A model generated the notes under the pieces. It saw only the letters and a list, made by a program, of their open reading frames with translations, made no database searches and was not told where the DNA came from. A program made the position numbers and the translations under genes. From Henckelia pumila (lineage: Eukaryota > Streptophyta > Magnoliopsida > Lamiales > Gesneriaceae), in NCBI RefSeq assembly GCF_033568475.1, contig NC_133123.1, positions 160,781,753 to 160,845,752 of the forward strand: a stretch of 64,000 nt of DNA, read 5' to 3'. Shown piece after piece: positions 23,069 to 33,504 of this stretch (within the stretch, counting starts at the first letter, position 1; every line of letters begins with the position of its first letter).

Positions 23069-23319
23069 TTAGTTTATTTTTTAATGCTTCATCTTGATTC
23101 AAATTAAAATCGGAGTTGATGGAATATCACAATATTCCATTAAACTTGATGACAACCTTATTTCTTAATTGTGGCATTCTTAAATACATGTAATACTACG
23201 TTGTATAATTTGAAGTGAGCAGTTAATGTAGGGTATTTGTTTGGGGTGACTGCTTTTGGTCATTGATAAAGTTTGCCAGCCTTATTTCTTGATTGTGGCA
23301 TGTTTCGTCTATAAATGAG

Positions 23320-23825
23320 ATATATATGTGGGACTAGAGCTCGAGCATAGACTCTCCCAACCTCTATGTATTCACTATCCTCCATTTCACGTTATTTCTT
23401 ATCCATTGCTACATTTCATCATGCAAAACAGAGACAAATTACAATATGAATTTGTGAGTGAATTCATTAAACTTCGATTCACGGTGGCTCGAATGAATTT
23501 TTGTCTTTCGGAATATCTATCCGAAACAAGAGACCTATGTGAAGGGTGAAAATGGATGTCAAGTAGGTACAATATTGGATTTTGAAGTCGAATACGGATT
23601 CCTACCTAGCAGAAGCTCGGCTCCTCTTGAGAGGAATTTTTTATCGGAGTTCAACAATTATGTAAAAATCTCAACTATGAACTTTATTATTTGGCACACA
23701 CCTAACACATTTTTTAATTCGTAGGCAACAAGAATATACAAAATAGGTTCTTTTGACAGCATATCACGAAAGAAAACATTCAAAACCGCTGTAACCTATC
23801 CTATAGTTGCAAAGATCAAAAGGAC
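23320..23825 (+). pseudogene. Papain-like fragment, copy 5 (internal deletion)
   Basis: Leader frame from 23328, module ATG 23421. After RD the sequence jumps from agagaccta to tgtgaagggtgaaaatgg near 23535, removing about 230 bases including the Cys motif. The rest keeps GCQVGTILDFEVEYGF. The donor reads tatgtaaaa and the acceptor is cgtag (23720-23724). Confidence 0.58.
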
Positions 23826-24305
23826 TAAAGCAGCCAAGGACAAAAGCAATCACCCCAAACAAATCCTTTACATTAATTGCTCACTGCAAAATGAATTCTT
23901 TGTATATAAAAGAAATTGACGTAGAGGAAATATCAAAAGAACAAAAGCAGCGACCCCAAACAAATCCCCTATATTAATTGCTCACTTCAAAATGAATTTC
24001 TTGTATAAAAAAGAAATTCACGTTGGGAGAATGATCAAAAGGATAAAAGTTGTCACCCCAAACAAATCCCCTACATTAATTGCTCACTGCAAAATGAATT
24101 CCTAGTATATAAAAGAAATTGACGTAGGGAAAAAGATCAAAAGAAGAAAAGCAGTCACCCCAAACAAATCCTCTACATTATTTGCTCACTGCAAAATGAA
24201 TTCCATGTATATAAAAGAAATTGACGTTGGGAAAAAAATCAAAAGGACAAAACAGTCACCCCAAACAAATTCCCTACATTAATTTCTCATCGAAAAATGA
24301 ATTCC
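23826..24305 (+). repeat. Minisatellite array 5 (about 5 units)
   Basis: Includes the sequence variants ttcacgttgggagaatg and gaagaaaagcagtc. It ends at the standard gaattcctagttcag. Confidence 0.85.
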
Positions 24306-24559
24306 TAGTTCAGTTTATATTTTAATGCTTCATCCTGATTCAAATTAAAATCTGAGTTGATGGAATGTCATAATATTCCAATAAACTTGATGACAACCTT
24401 ATTTCTTGATTGTGACATTCATAAATAAATGTAGTACTACGTTGTACAATTTGAAGTGAGCAGTTAATGTAGGGTATTCGTTTGAGGTAGCTGCTTCTGG
24501 TCTTTGATAATGGTTGACAACCTTATTTCTTGATTGTGAAATGTTTCGTCCATAAATGA

Positions 24560-25225
24560 GATATATATGGGGGAATAGAGCTCGAGTATAGACTCTCCCC
24601 TCCTCTCTATCTTCACCATCCTCCATTTCACGTTGCTTCTTATCCATCTCTTCATTTCATCATGCAGAACAGAGACCAATTACAATCTGAAATTGTGATT
24701 GAATTCACTAAGCTTGGATTCACGGTGGCTCGAATGAATTTTGGTCTTTCGGAATATCAATCCGAAACAAGAGACCAATGAGGATATGGTTCTTGCACGT
24801 TCGTTGCATGTGTCACTGTCGTAGACATACTCTATCGGATGTTCAATAAAGAGGTTGATGGTCGGGATAAAACTTTTTATTTTGATGTTCAGGATGTGTA
24901 TGATAATCTTTTTAAACTATCTAACTATGAATAATATGCTGATCTACTTGATGTGAAGGGCGAAAATAGATGTCAAGTATGTATCGTATTGGATTTTGTA
25001 GTAGAATACGAATTCCTACCTACCAGCATATTTTCTGCTCCTCTTGAAGAGGAATCTTTTTATCGGAGTTCAACAATCAGGTAAAAATATCAACTATGAA
25101 CTTTATTATTTGGCACGCAACTAACACATTTTTTCAATTCGTATCCAACAAGAAGATACAAAATAGGTTCTTACGACATCATATCATGAAATCAAACATT
25201 CAAAACAGTTGGAACCTATCCTATA
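24560..25225 (+). pseudogene. Papain-like fragment, copy 6 (two nonsense codons, dead acceptor)
   Basis: ATG 24662. The Trp codon of the Cys motif is changed to tga near 24780, with a second stop taa near 24931 and an extra base at cttgaagaggaat. The donor cag|gtaaaa is intact at 25081, but the acceptor reads cgtat instead of cgtag. Nearly identical to copy 8, its duplicate. Confidence 0.6.
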
Positions 25226-26017
25226 GTTGCAAAGATCAAAAGAACAAAAGCAGCCACCCCAAACAAATCTTCAACATTAATTGCTCACTTCAAAATGAAT
25301 TCCTTGTATATCAAAGAAATTGACGTAGGGAAAAGATCAAAAGGACAAAAGCAGCCACACCAAACAAATTCCCTACATTTATTGTTCACTGCAAAATGAA
25401 ATCCTTGTATATAAAAAAAATTGACGTTGGGGGAAAGATCAAAAGGACAAAAGCAGTCACCCAAAAAAATCCCCTACATTAATTGTTCACTGCAAAATAA
25501 ATTTCTTGTATATAAAGAAAATTGACGTAAGGAAAAGTTCAAAAGAACAAAAGCAGTCACGCCAAAGAAATTTCCTACATTAATTGCTCACTGGAAAATG
25601 AATTCCTTGTATATAAAAGAAATTGACGCTGGGAGAAGGATCAAAAGGACAAAAGCAGTCACCCCAAACAAATCTCCTACATTAATTGCTCACTACAAAA
25701 TGAATTTCTTATATATAAAAGAAATTGACGTAGGGGAAAAGATCAAAAGGACAAAATCAGCCACCCCAAACAAATACTCTACATTAATTGCTCACTTCAA
25801 AATGAATTCCTTGTATATAAAAGAAATTGACGTTGGGGGAAAGATCAAAAGGACAAAAGCAATCACCCCAAACAAATTTCCTACATTAATTGCTCACTGC
25901 AAAATGAATTCCTTGTATATAAAAGAAATTGACGTTGGGGAAAAGATCAAAAGGACAAAAGCAGTCACCCCAAACAAATTCCCTACATTAATTGCTCACT
26001 GCAAAATGAATTCCTAG
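25226..26017 (+). repeat. Minisatellite array 6 (about 8 units) with a four-unit open frame
   Basis: Longest array. The last four units form an uninterrupted ATG-to-TAG frame (25598-26017, 139 aa) of 34-residue repeats containing KMNSLYIKEIDVG and IKRTKAVTPNK. Exon 2 of copy 6 enters the array in the same frame for more than one unit before a one-base loss. Confidence 0.85.
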
Positions 26018-26242
26018 TTCAGTTTATTTTTTAATGGTTCAGTTTGATTCAAATTATTGTCGGAGTTGATGGAATGTCCTAATATTTCATTAAAATTGAT
26101 GACAACCTTATTTCTTGATTGCGGCATTTTTAAATACATGTAGTACTATGTTGTACAATTTGAAGTGAACAGTTAATATAGGGTATTTGTATGGGATGAC
26201 TGCTTTTGGTCTTTGATAAATATTGACTACTTTATTTCTTGA

Positions 26243-26945
26243 TTGTGGCATGTTTCGTCCACAAATGAGATATATAAGGTAGGACTAGAGCTCGAGCATA
26301 GACTTTCCCCTCCCCTCTTTCTTCACCATCCTCAATTTCACATCGCTTCTTATTCATCGCTTCATTTCATCATGCAGAACAGAGACAAATTACAATCTGA
26401 ATTTGTGAGTGAATTAACTAAGCTTGGATTCACGGTTACTAGAATGAATTTTTGTATTTCGGAATATCTATCCGAAACAAGATACCAATGGGCTATGGTT
26501 CTTGTACGTTCGTTGGCTGTGTCATTGTCGTAGAGATGCTCTATCGGATGTTCAATAAGGAGGTTGATGGCTGGGATAAAACGACTTATTTTGATATTCA
26601 GGATGTGTATAATAATCTTTTTAAACTACCTAACTATTAAGACAATGCCCATCTGCTTGATATGAAGGGCGAAAATGGATGTCAAGTAGGTACCGTATTG
26701 GATTTGAAAGTCGAATATGGATTCCTAACTAGCAGCAGATGTCGAGTTCCTCTCGAGAGAAATCTTTTATCGGAGTTCAACAATCAGTAAAAAATCTCAA
26801 TTATGAACTTAATTATTTGGCACGCACCTAACACATTTTTTTAATTCGTAGCCAACAAAATATACAAAATAGGTTCTTACGACAGCATATCACGAAAAAA
26901 AAACATTCAAAATGGCTGGAACCTATCTTATAGTTGCAAAGATCA
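26243..26945 (+). pseudogene. Papain-like fragment, copy 7 (frameshifted)
   Basis: ATG 26372. Loss of bases at caatgggctatgg near 26489 breaks the frame (26243-26533, then 26452-26640), and taa follows YLPNY at about 26638. The acceptor cgtag is present. The copy is duplicated as copy 9. Confidence 0.58.
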
Positions 26946-27436
26946 AAAGGACAAAAGCAGTCACTCCAAAAAAATCCCTACTTTAATTGATTACTGCAAA
27001 ATGAATTTCTTGTATATAAAAAAAATTGAGGGATGAGAAAAGATCAAAAGGACAAAAGCAGCCACCCCAAATAAATTTCCTACATTAATTGGTCACTGCA
27101 AAATTAATTCCTTGTATATAAAAGAAATTGACGTTGGGGAAAAGATCAAAAGGACAAACGCATCCACCCCGAAAAAATTCCCTACATTAATTATTCATTG
27201 CAAAATGAATTCCTTATATATAAAAAAATTGACGTTGGGTGAAAGATCAAAAGGATAAAAACAGTCACCCAAACAAATTCCCTACATTAATTGCTCACTA
27301 CAAAATTAATTTCTTTTATATAAAAGAAATTGACGTTTTGGAAAAGATAAAAAATACAAAAGCAGCCACCCCAAACAATTCCCTACATTAATTGTTCACT
27401 GCAAAATGAATTTCTTGTATATAAAAAAAATTGACG
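26946..27436 (+). repeat. Minisatellite array 7 ending in a duplication junction
   Basis: About six units. The last stops inside ttgacgt and continues directly as gggaatagagctcgagtat, the leader of copy 8, so the tail and inverted spacer are missing here. Confidence 0.85.
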
Positions 27437-28100
27437 TGGGAATAGAGCTCGAGTATAGACTCTCCCCTCCTCTCTATCTTCACCATCCTCCATTTCACGT
27501 CGCTTCTTATCCATCGCTCCATTTCATCATGCAGAACAGAGACCAATTACAATCTGAAATTGTGATTGAATTCACTAAGCTTGGATTCACGGTGGCTCGA
27601 ATGAATTTTGGTCTTTCGGAATATCTATCCGAAACAAAAGACCAATGGGGATATGGTTCTTGCACGTTCGTTGCATGTGTCACTGTCGTAGACATACTCT
27701 ATCGGATGTTCAATAAAGAGATTGATGGTCGGGATAAAACTTTTTATTTTGATGTTCAGGATGTGTATGATAATCTTTTTAAACTATCTAACTATGAATA
27801 ATATGCTGATCTACTTGATGTGAAGGGCGAAAATAGATGTCAAGTATGTACCGTATTGGATTTTGTAGTGGAATACGAATTCCTACCTACCAGCATATTT
27901 TCTGCTCCTCTTGAAGAGGAATCTTTTTATCGGAGTTCAACAATCAGGTAAAAATATCAACTATGAACTTTATTATTTGGCACGCAACTAACACATTTTT
28001 TCAATTCGTATCCAACAAGAAGATACAAAATAGGTTCTTACGACATCATATCATGAAATCAAACATTCAAAACGGTTGGAACCTATCCTATAGTTGCAAA
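27437..28100 (+). pseudogene. Papain-like fragment, copy 8
   Basis: ATG 27529; frame 27406-27801 passes through the Cys motif DQWGYGSCTFVAC before a taa at about 27799, in the part that is gaagac in other copies. The acceptor is mutated to cgtat as in copy 6. The Cys-containing part itself is undamaged. The upstream start of the open frame lies in minisatellite sequence because of the duplication junction. Confidence 0.6.
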
Positions 28101-28780
28101 GATCAAAAGAACAAAAGCAGCCACCCCAAACAAATCTTCAACATTAATTGCTCACTTCAAAATGAATTCCTTGTATATCAAAGAAATTGACGTAGGGAAA
28201 AGATCAAAAGGACAAAAGCAGCCACACCAAAAAAATTCCCTACATTTATTGTTCACTGCAAAATGAAATCCTTGTATATAAAAGAAATTGACGTTGGGGG
28301 AAAGATCAAAAGAACAAAAGCAGCCACCCAAAAAAATCCCCTACATTAATTGTTTACTGCAAAATAAATTTCTTGTATATAAAGAAAATTGACGTAAGAA
28401 AAATATCAAAAGGACAAAAGCAGAGACGCCAAAGAAATTCCCTACATTAATTGCTCACTGGAAAATGAATTCCTTGTATATAAAAGAAATTGACGCTGGG
28501 GGAAGGATCAAAAGGACAAAATCAGCCACCCCAAACAAATACTCTACATTAATTACTCACTGCATAATAAATTCCTTGTATATAAAAGAAATTGACGTTG
28601 TGGAAAAGATCAAAAGGACAAAAGCAGTCACCCCAAACAAATTTCCTACATTAATTGCTCACTGCAAAATGAATTTCTTGTATATAAAAAAAAATTGACG
28701 TTGGGGGAAAGATCAAAAGGACAAAAGCAGTCACCCCAAACAAATTCCCTACATTAATTGCTCACTGCAAAATGAATTCC
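28101..28780 (+). repeat. Minisatellite array 8 (about 7 units)
   Basis: Near-copy of array 6 with about one unit fewer; a two-unit open frame lies at 28465-28698. Confidence 0.85.
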
Positions 28781-29033
28781 TAGTTCAGTTTATTTTTTAA
28801 TTTTTCAGTTTGATTCAAATTAATGTCGGAGTTGATGTAATGTCCTAATATTTCATTAAAATTGATGACAACCTTATTTCTTGATTGCGGCATTCTTAAA
28901 TACATGTAATACTATGTTGTACAATTTGAAGTGAACAGTTAATATAGGGTATTTGTATGGGATTGCTGCTTTTGGTCTTTGATAAATATTGACTACTTTA
29001 TTTCTTGATTGTGGCATGTTTCGTCCACAAATG

Positions 29034-29704
29034 AGATATATAAGGTAGGACTAGAGCTCGAGCATAGACTTTCCCCTCCCCTCTTTCTTCACCATCCTCA
29101 ATTTCACATCGCTTCATTTCATCATGCAGAACAGAGACAAATTACAATCTGAATTTGTGAGTGAATTAACTAAGCTTGGATTCACGGTGACTCGAATGAA
29201 TTTTTGTATTTCGGAATATCTATCCGAAACAAGATACCAATGGGCTATGGTTCTTGTACGTTCGTTGGCTGTGTCATTGTCGTAGAAATGCTCTATCGGA
29301 TGTTCAATAAGGAGGTTGATGGCTGGGATAAAACGACTTATTTTGATGTTCAGGATGTGTATAATAATCTTTTTAAACTACCTAACTATGAAGACAATGT
29401 CCATTTGCTTGATATGAAGGGCGAAAATGGATGTCAAGTAGGTACCGTATTGGATTTGAAAGTCGAATATGGATTCCTAACTAGCAGCAGATGTCCAGCT
29501 CCTCTCGAGAGAAATCTTTTATCGGAGTTCAACAATCAGTAAAAAATCTCAATTATGAACTTAATTATTTGGCACGCACCTAACACATTTTTTTAATTCG
29601 TAGCCAACAAAAATATAAAAAATAGGTTCTTATGACAGCATATCATGAAAAACAAACATTCAAAATGGCTGGAACCTATCTTATAGTTGCAAAGATCAAA
29701 AGGA
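29034..29704 (+). pseudogene. Papain-like fragment, copy 9 (frameshifted)
   Basis: ATG 29124, with the same base loss at caatgggctatgg as copy 7, so the lesion predates the duplication. Frame 29204-29542 then reads from the Cys motif to FNNQ. The leader lost about ten bases (catcgcttcatttc for catcgcttcttattcatcgc). Confidence 0.6.
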
Positions 29705-30372
29705 CAAAAGCAGTCACTCCAAAAAAATCCCTACTTCAATTGATTACTGCAAAATGAATTTCTTGTATACAAAAAAAATTGACGTATGAGAAAAGATCAA
29801 AAGGACAAAAGCAGCCACCCCAAATAAATTTCCTACATTAATTGGTCACTGCAAAATTAATTCCTTGTATATAAAAGAAATTGACGTTGGGGAAAGATCA
29901 AAAGGACAAACGCAGCCACCCCGAAAAAATTCCCTACATTAATTGTTCATTGCAAAATGAATTCCTTATATATAAAAAAAATTGACGTTGGGTAAAAGAT
30001 CAAAAGGATAAAAACAGTCACCCAAACAAATTCCCTACATTAATTGCTCACTGCAAAATTAATTTTTTTTATATAAAAGAAATTGACGTTTTGGAAAAGA
30101 TAAAAAATACAAAAGCAGCCACCCTAAACAATTCCCTACATTAATTGTTCACTGCAAAATGAATTTCTTGTATATAAAAAAAATTGACGTTGGGAGAAAG
30201 ATCAAAAGGGTAAAAGCAACCATTGCAAACAAATCTCCTACATTAATTGCTCACTGCAAAATGAATTCCTTGTATATAAAAGAAATTGACGTTGGAGTAA
30301 AGATCAAAAGGACAAAAACAATCATCCCAAACAAATTTCCTACATTAATTGCTCACTACAAAATGAATTCCT
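29705..30372 (+). repeat. Minisatellite array 9 (about 7 units)
   Basis: Its first five units match array 7. The two units after 30186 lie beyond the duplicated block and end in gaattcctag. Confidence 0.85.
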
Positions 30373-30632
30373 AGTTTAGTTTATTTTTTAATGCTTCATC
30401 TTGATTCAAATTAAAATCGGAGTTGATGAAATGTCACAATATTCCATTAAACTTGATGACAACCTTATTTCTTGATTGTGGCACTCTTAAATACATGTAA
30501 TACTACGCTGTACAATTTGAAGTGAGCAGTTAATGTAGGGTATTGGTTTGGGGTGACTGCTTTTGGTCTTTGATAAAGTTTGTCAGCCTTATTTCTTGAT
30601 TTTGGCATGTTTCGTCCATAAATGAGATATAT

Positions 30633-31310
30633 ATGGGGGGACTAGAGCTCGAACATAGACTCTCCCAACTTCTATGTATTCACTATCCTCTATTTCACGT
30701 TGCTTCTTATCCATTACTCCATTTCATCATGCAGAACAGAGACCAATTACAATATGAATTTGTGAGTGAATTCATTAAACTTCGATTCACGGTGGCTCGA
30801 ATGAATTTTTGTCTTTCGGAATATCTATTCGAAACAAGAAACCAATGGGGCTATGGTTCTTGTACGTTCGTTGCCTGTGTCATTGTCGTAGAGATGCCCT
30901 TTCGGATGTTCAATAAAGAGGTTGATGGCCTGGATAAAACTTTTTATTTCGATGTTCAGGATGTGTTTGATAATCTTTTTAAACTACCTAACTATGAAGA
31001 CAATGCTCACCTGCTTGATGTGAAAGGCAAAATTGGATGTCAATTAGGTACCGTATTGGATTTTGAAGTGAATATGGATTCTTACCTAGCATCAAATGTT
31101 TGGCTCCTCTCGAGAGGAATCTTTTATCGGAGTTCAACAATCAGTAAAAATCTCAACTATGAACTTTATTATTTGGCACGCACCTAACACCATTTTTCAA
31201 TTCGTAGCCAACACGAAGATATAAAATAGGTTCTTACGACAGCATATCACGAAAAAAAAACATTCAAAACGGCTAGAACCTATCCTATTGTTGCAAAGAT
31301 CAGAAGGAAA
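30633..31310 (+). pseudogene. Papain-like fragment, copy 10 (late frameshift)
   Basis: Longest open frame of the family (30633-31187, 184 aa), starting at atggggggactagagctc in the leader and including NQWGYGSCTFVAC. A one-base loss near 31062 (gaagtgaatatgg for gaagtcgaatatgg) shifts the last part. Confidence 0.62.
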
Positions 31311-31996
31311 AAAGCAGCCAAGGGCAAAAGCAGCCACCCCAAACAAATCTCATACATTAATTGATCACTGCAAAATGAATTTCTTGTATATAAAAGAAAT
31401 TGACGTATGTGGAAAGATAAAAAGGACAAAAGCAGTCACCCCAAATAAATCCCCTACATTAATTGCTCACTGCAAATTGAATTTCTTGTATATAAAAGAA
31501 ATTGACGTTGGGGAAAAGATCAAAAGGACAAAAGCAGTCACCCAAAACAAATTCCCTACATTAATTGCTCACTGCAAAATGAATTCCTTGTATATAAAAG
31601 AAATTGACGTAGTGGAAAAGATCAAAAGGACAAAAGCAGTCACCCCAAACAAATCCCCTGCTTTAATTTCTCACTACAAAATGAATTTCTTGTATATAAA
31701 AGAAATTGACGTTGGAGAAAAGATCAAAAAGACAAAAGCAGTCACCCCAAAAAAATCACATACATTATTTTCTTCCTGCAAAATGAATTCCTTGTATATA
31801 AAAAAAATTAACGTAGGGGAAAAGATCAAAAAGACAAAATTAGACACCCAAACAAATACTCTACATTAATTGCTCACTGCAAAATGAATTCCTTATATAT
31901 AAAAGAAATTGACGTTGGAGAAAAGATCAAAATGAAAAAATCAGTCACCCCAAACAAATTCCCTACATTAATTGCTCACTGCAAAATGAATTCCTT
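31288..31996 (+). repeat. Minisatellite array 10 (about 7 units) with a long open frame
   Basis: A single frame (31288-31869) stays open through more than five consecutive 34-codon units, the longest coding-like stretch of the minisatellite. It has no ATG in exon 2 and would depend on read-through from the preceding exon or on an internal ATG at 31375. Confidence 0.8.
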
Positions 31997-32229
31997 GTTC
32001 AGTTTATTTTTTAAAGCTTCATCTTGATTCAAATTAAAATCGGAGTTGATGGAATGTCACAATATTCCATTAAACTTGATGACAACCTTATTTCTTGATT
32101 GTGACATCCTTTAATACATGTAGTACTACGTTGTACAATTTGAAGTGAGCAGTTAATGTAGGGTATTTGTTTGGGGTGGCTGCTTTTGGTCTTTGATAAA
32201 GTTTTCCAGCCTTATTTCTTGATTGTGGC

Positions 32230-32925
32230 ATGTTTTGTCCATAAATGAGATATATATGGGGGACTAAAGCTCGAGCATAGACTCTCCCAACCTCTCTGTA
32301 TTCACCATCCTTCATTTCACGTTGCTTCTTATTCATCGCTCCATTTCATCATGCAGAACATAGATCAATTACAATCTGAATTTGTGAATGAATTCATTAA
32401 GCTTCGATTCACAGTGGCTCGAACAAATTTTTGTCTTTCGGAATATCTATCCGAAAGAAGAGACCAATGGGGATATGGTTCTTGTACGTTTGTTGACTGT
32501 GTCATTATCGTAGAAATGCTCTATCGGATGTTCAATAAAGAGGTTGATGGCCGGGATAAAACTTTTTATTTCGATGTTCGGGATGTGTATGATAATCTTT
32601 TTAAACTAACTAACTATGAAGACAATGCTCATATGCTTGATGTGAATGGCGAAAATGGATGTCAAGTAGGTATCGTATTGGATTTTGAAGTCGAATACGA
32701 ATTCCTACCTAGCAGCAGATGCTCGGCTCCTCTTGAGAGGAATCTTTTATCGGAGTTCAACAATCAGATAAAAATCTCAACTATGAACTTTATTATTTGA
32801 CACGCACCTAACACATTTTTTCGATTTGTAGCCAACAAGTAGATACAAAATATGTTCTTACGATAGCATATCACGAAAGCAAACATTCAAAACGGCTGGA
32901 ACCTATCCTACAGTTGCAAAGATCA
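32230..32925 (+). pseudogene. Papain-like fragment, copy 11 (intact exon 1, damaged donor)
   Basis: Frame 32351-32800 covers all of exon 1 without a stop: RRDQWGYGSCTFVDC, FYFDVRDVYDN, GCQVGIVLDFEVEYEF. The splice donor is changed from caggtaaaa to cagataaaa near 32768, so the frame runs into the intron and stops at tga. Least damaged copy. The catalytic-type Cys is present, but the first Cys and the Trp of the usual CGSCW box are Tyr and Thr. Confidence 0.6.
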
Positions 32926-33504
32926 AAAGGACAAATGCAGCCATGGACAAAATCAGCCACCCCAAACAAATTCCCTACATTAATTACTAACTGCGAAATG
33001 AATTCCTCGTATATAAAAGAAATTGATGTAGGGGAAAAGATCAAAAATGCAAAAGCAGCCAACCCAAACAAATCTTCTACATTAATTGCTCACTGCAAAA
33101 TGAATTCCTTGTATATAAAAGAAATTGACGTAGGGGAAAAGATCAAAAGGACGAAGAAGCCACCCCAAACAAATCCCCTACAATAATTGCTCACTGCAAA
33201 ATGAATTCCTTGTATATAAAAGAAATTTAAGTTGGAGAAAAGATCAAAAGAACAAAAGCAGTCACCCAAAACAAATTCCCTACATTAATTGCTCACTGCA
33301 AAATGAATTCCTTGTATATAAAAGAAATTGACGTAGTGGAAAAGATCAAAAGGACAAAAGCAGTCACCCCAAACAAATCCCCTGCTTTAATTTCTCACTA
33401 CAAAATGAATTTCTTGTATATAAAATAAATTGACGTAGGAGGAAAGATCAAAAGGACAAAATCAGCCACCCCAAAAAAATCACCTACATTAATTGCTCAC
33501 TGCA
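32926..33504 (+). repeat. Minisatellite array 11 (about 6 units), cut at its right end
   Basis: A two-unit frame lies at 32914-33186. Two consecutive units (33255-33415) match 31540-31700 of array 10 almost exactly, including the rare cctgctttaatttctcac, so unequal exchange occurred. The array stops in ctgca, followed by the LTR remnant. Confidence 0.85.

Larger units (their letters stand above)
16711..33504 (+). repeat. 16.8-kb higher-order repeat of protease-like pseudogenes and a 102-bp minisatellite
   Basis: The region repeats one module about ten times: a leader (cttgattgtgacatgtttcg, actctcccaac), an exon starting ATGCAGAACAGAGA, a 64-bp intron-like stretch, a short second exon, and an array of about 102-bp units. 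Then comes a tail beginning tagttcagtttatttttt and finally one inverted partial unit (gagcagttaatgtagggtat). Start codons of the modules lie at 17627, 19541, 21161, 23421, 24662, 26372, 27529, 29124, 30729 and 32351; a further module truncated at its 5' end starts at 22321. By eye there are about 70 minisatellite units. The left border shares the leader phrase gaacatagactctccc; the right border is cut by an LTR remnant. Confidence 0.93.

Noticed and set aside
25598-26017. 34-residue repeats could be TPR or PPR repeats
   Set aside because: The repeat lacks the TPR pattern of small and large hydrophobic positions and the PPR consensus; only the length agrees. The unit looks derived from a basic exon tail.
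16711-33504. Regular repeats as a CRISPR array
   Set aside because: Units are about 102 bp with no repeat-spacer pattern and no cas genes, and the DNA is clearly plant nuclear.
16711-33504. Centromeric satellite
   Set aside because: Units are interrupted by gene-like modules and inverted spacers, with variable unit numbers, and the locus is only 17 kb next to ordinary genes. A centromeric role cannot be supported.
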